Positions 28,938-29,049 of a DNA stretch of 29,049 nucleotides are shown in pieces (position 1 is the stretch's first letter; each line of letters begins with the position of its first letter). A model generated the notes under the pieces. That model searched no databases, was not told the origin of the DNA, and worked only from the letters and a program-made list of their open reading frames with translations. Origin of the DNA: Saccoglossus kowalevskii (Eukaryota > Hemichordata > Enteropneusta > Harrimaniidae). The position numbers and the translations under genes are program-made. The stretch spans positions 28,675 to 57,723 of the forward strand of contig NW_003128869.1 of NCBI RefSeq assembly GCF_000003605.2, given 5' to 3'.

Positions 28938-29049
28938 AAGTGACAACTGGAGTATGGGTATTGTGTTAAGTTGTAAATATATCCTCTTTACATCCAAAAA
29001 ATAGAAAATATAACATAATAACCATATACTTTCAAGAACAAGCGACCTT

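Larger units (their letters stand above)
27411..29049 (-). other. Probable SYT14/16 intron with two MITEs
   Basis: No further SYT exon is visible up to the window edge. The stretch contains a hairpin-repeat fragment at about 27640-27700, a 569-bp MITE and a 132-bp MITE. Open stretches within the larger MITE are not protein-like. Confidence 0.65.

Overview
This is a eukaryotic nuclear window, almost certainly from an invertebrate bilaterian draft assembly. It has short exons with GT/AG borders, AT-rich introns full of small DNA transposons and minisatellites, and one 120-N scaffold gap. The proteins are animal-specific: spectrin repeats with a KASH tail, and a synaptotagmin-14/16. I cannot name the species or phylum.

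Left half, plus strand (1820-15188): the 3' part of one large gene, nine exons, 1805 residues, 5' end outside the window. It encodes (i) spectrin-type repeats whose last part most resembles the third spectrin repeat region of AKAP6/mAKAP, (ii) an unusually large 3,357-bp exon coding an acidic, Ser-rich, disordered region, as in AKAP6, and (iii) a C-terminal KASH domain: one membrane segment, a luminal tail and the terminal GPPPL. In vertebrates, as I recall them, AKAP6 has no KASH domain and reaches the nuclear envelope by binding nesprin-1alpha. Here an AKAP6-like scaffold seems to carry its own nuclear-envelope anchor. The large exon also holds two copies of a 17-residue helix matching the A-kinase-anchoring pattern. 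This is the main discovery candidate.

The gene continues into a 3' UTR of up to about 2.8 kb. It contains a 23-bp minisatellite, the gap, three Pumilio-type sites, a 158-bp inverted-repeat structure and a plausible poly(A) signal at 17984.

Middle (about 18.0-23.7 kb): no confident gene. It holds a degenerate 50-bp minisatellite, dispersed direct repeats, a tiny TTAA-flanked inverted-repeat element and a long TA microsatellite. Part of it is presumably the 3' UTR of the convergent gene.

Right part, minus strand (27410 down to 23720): the last three exons of a synaptotagmin-14/16 gene, carrying C2A and C2B, both lacking most Ca2+-ligand aspartates. The two genes are tail to tail.

Mobile DNA: a 3,239-bp element with TTAA target duplications and matching short inverted termini (piggyBac-like by its ends, no transposase seen) fills most of the intron before the large exon. 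A 27-bp perfect inverted repeat lies beside it. A 569-bp TA-flanked MITE and a 132-bp TTAA-flanked MITE lie at the right end. A dispersed family of AAAATGGC...GCCATTTT hairpins occurs in several introns.
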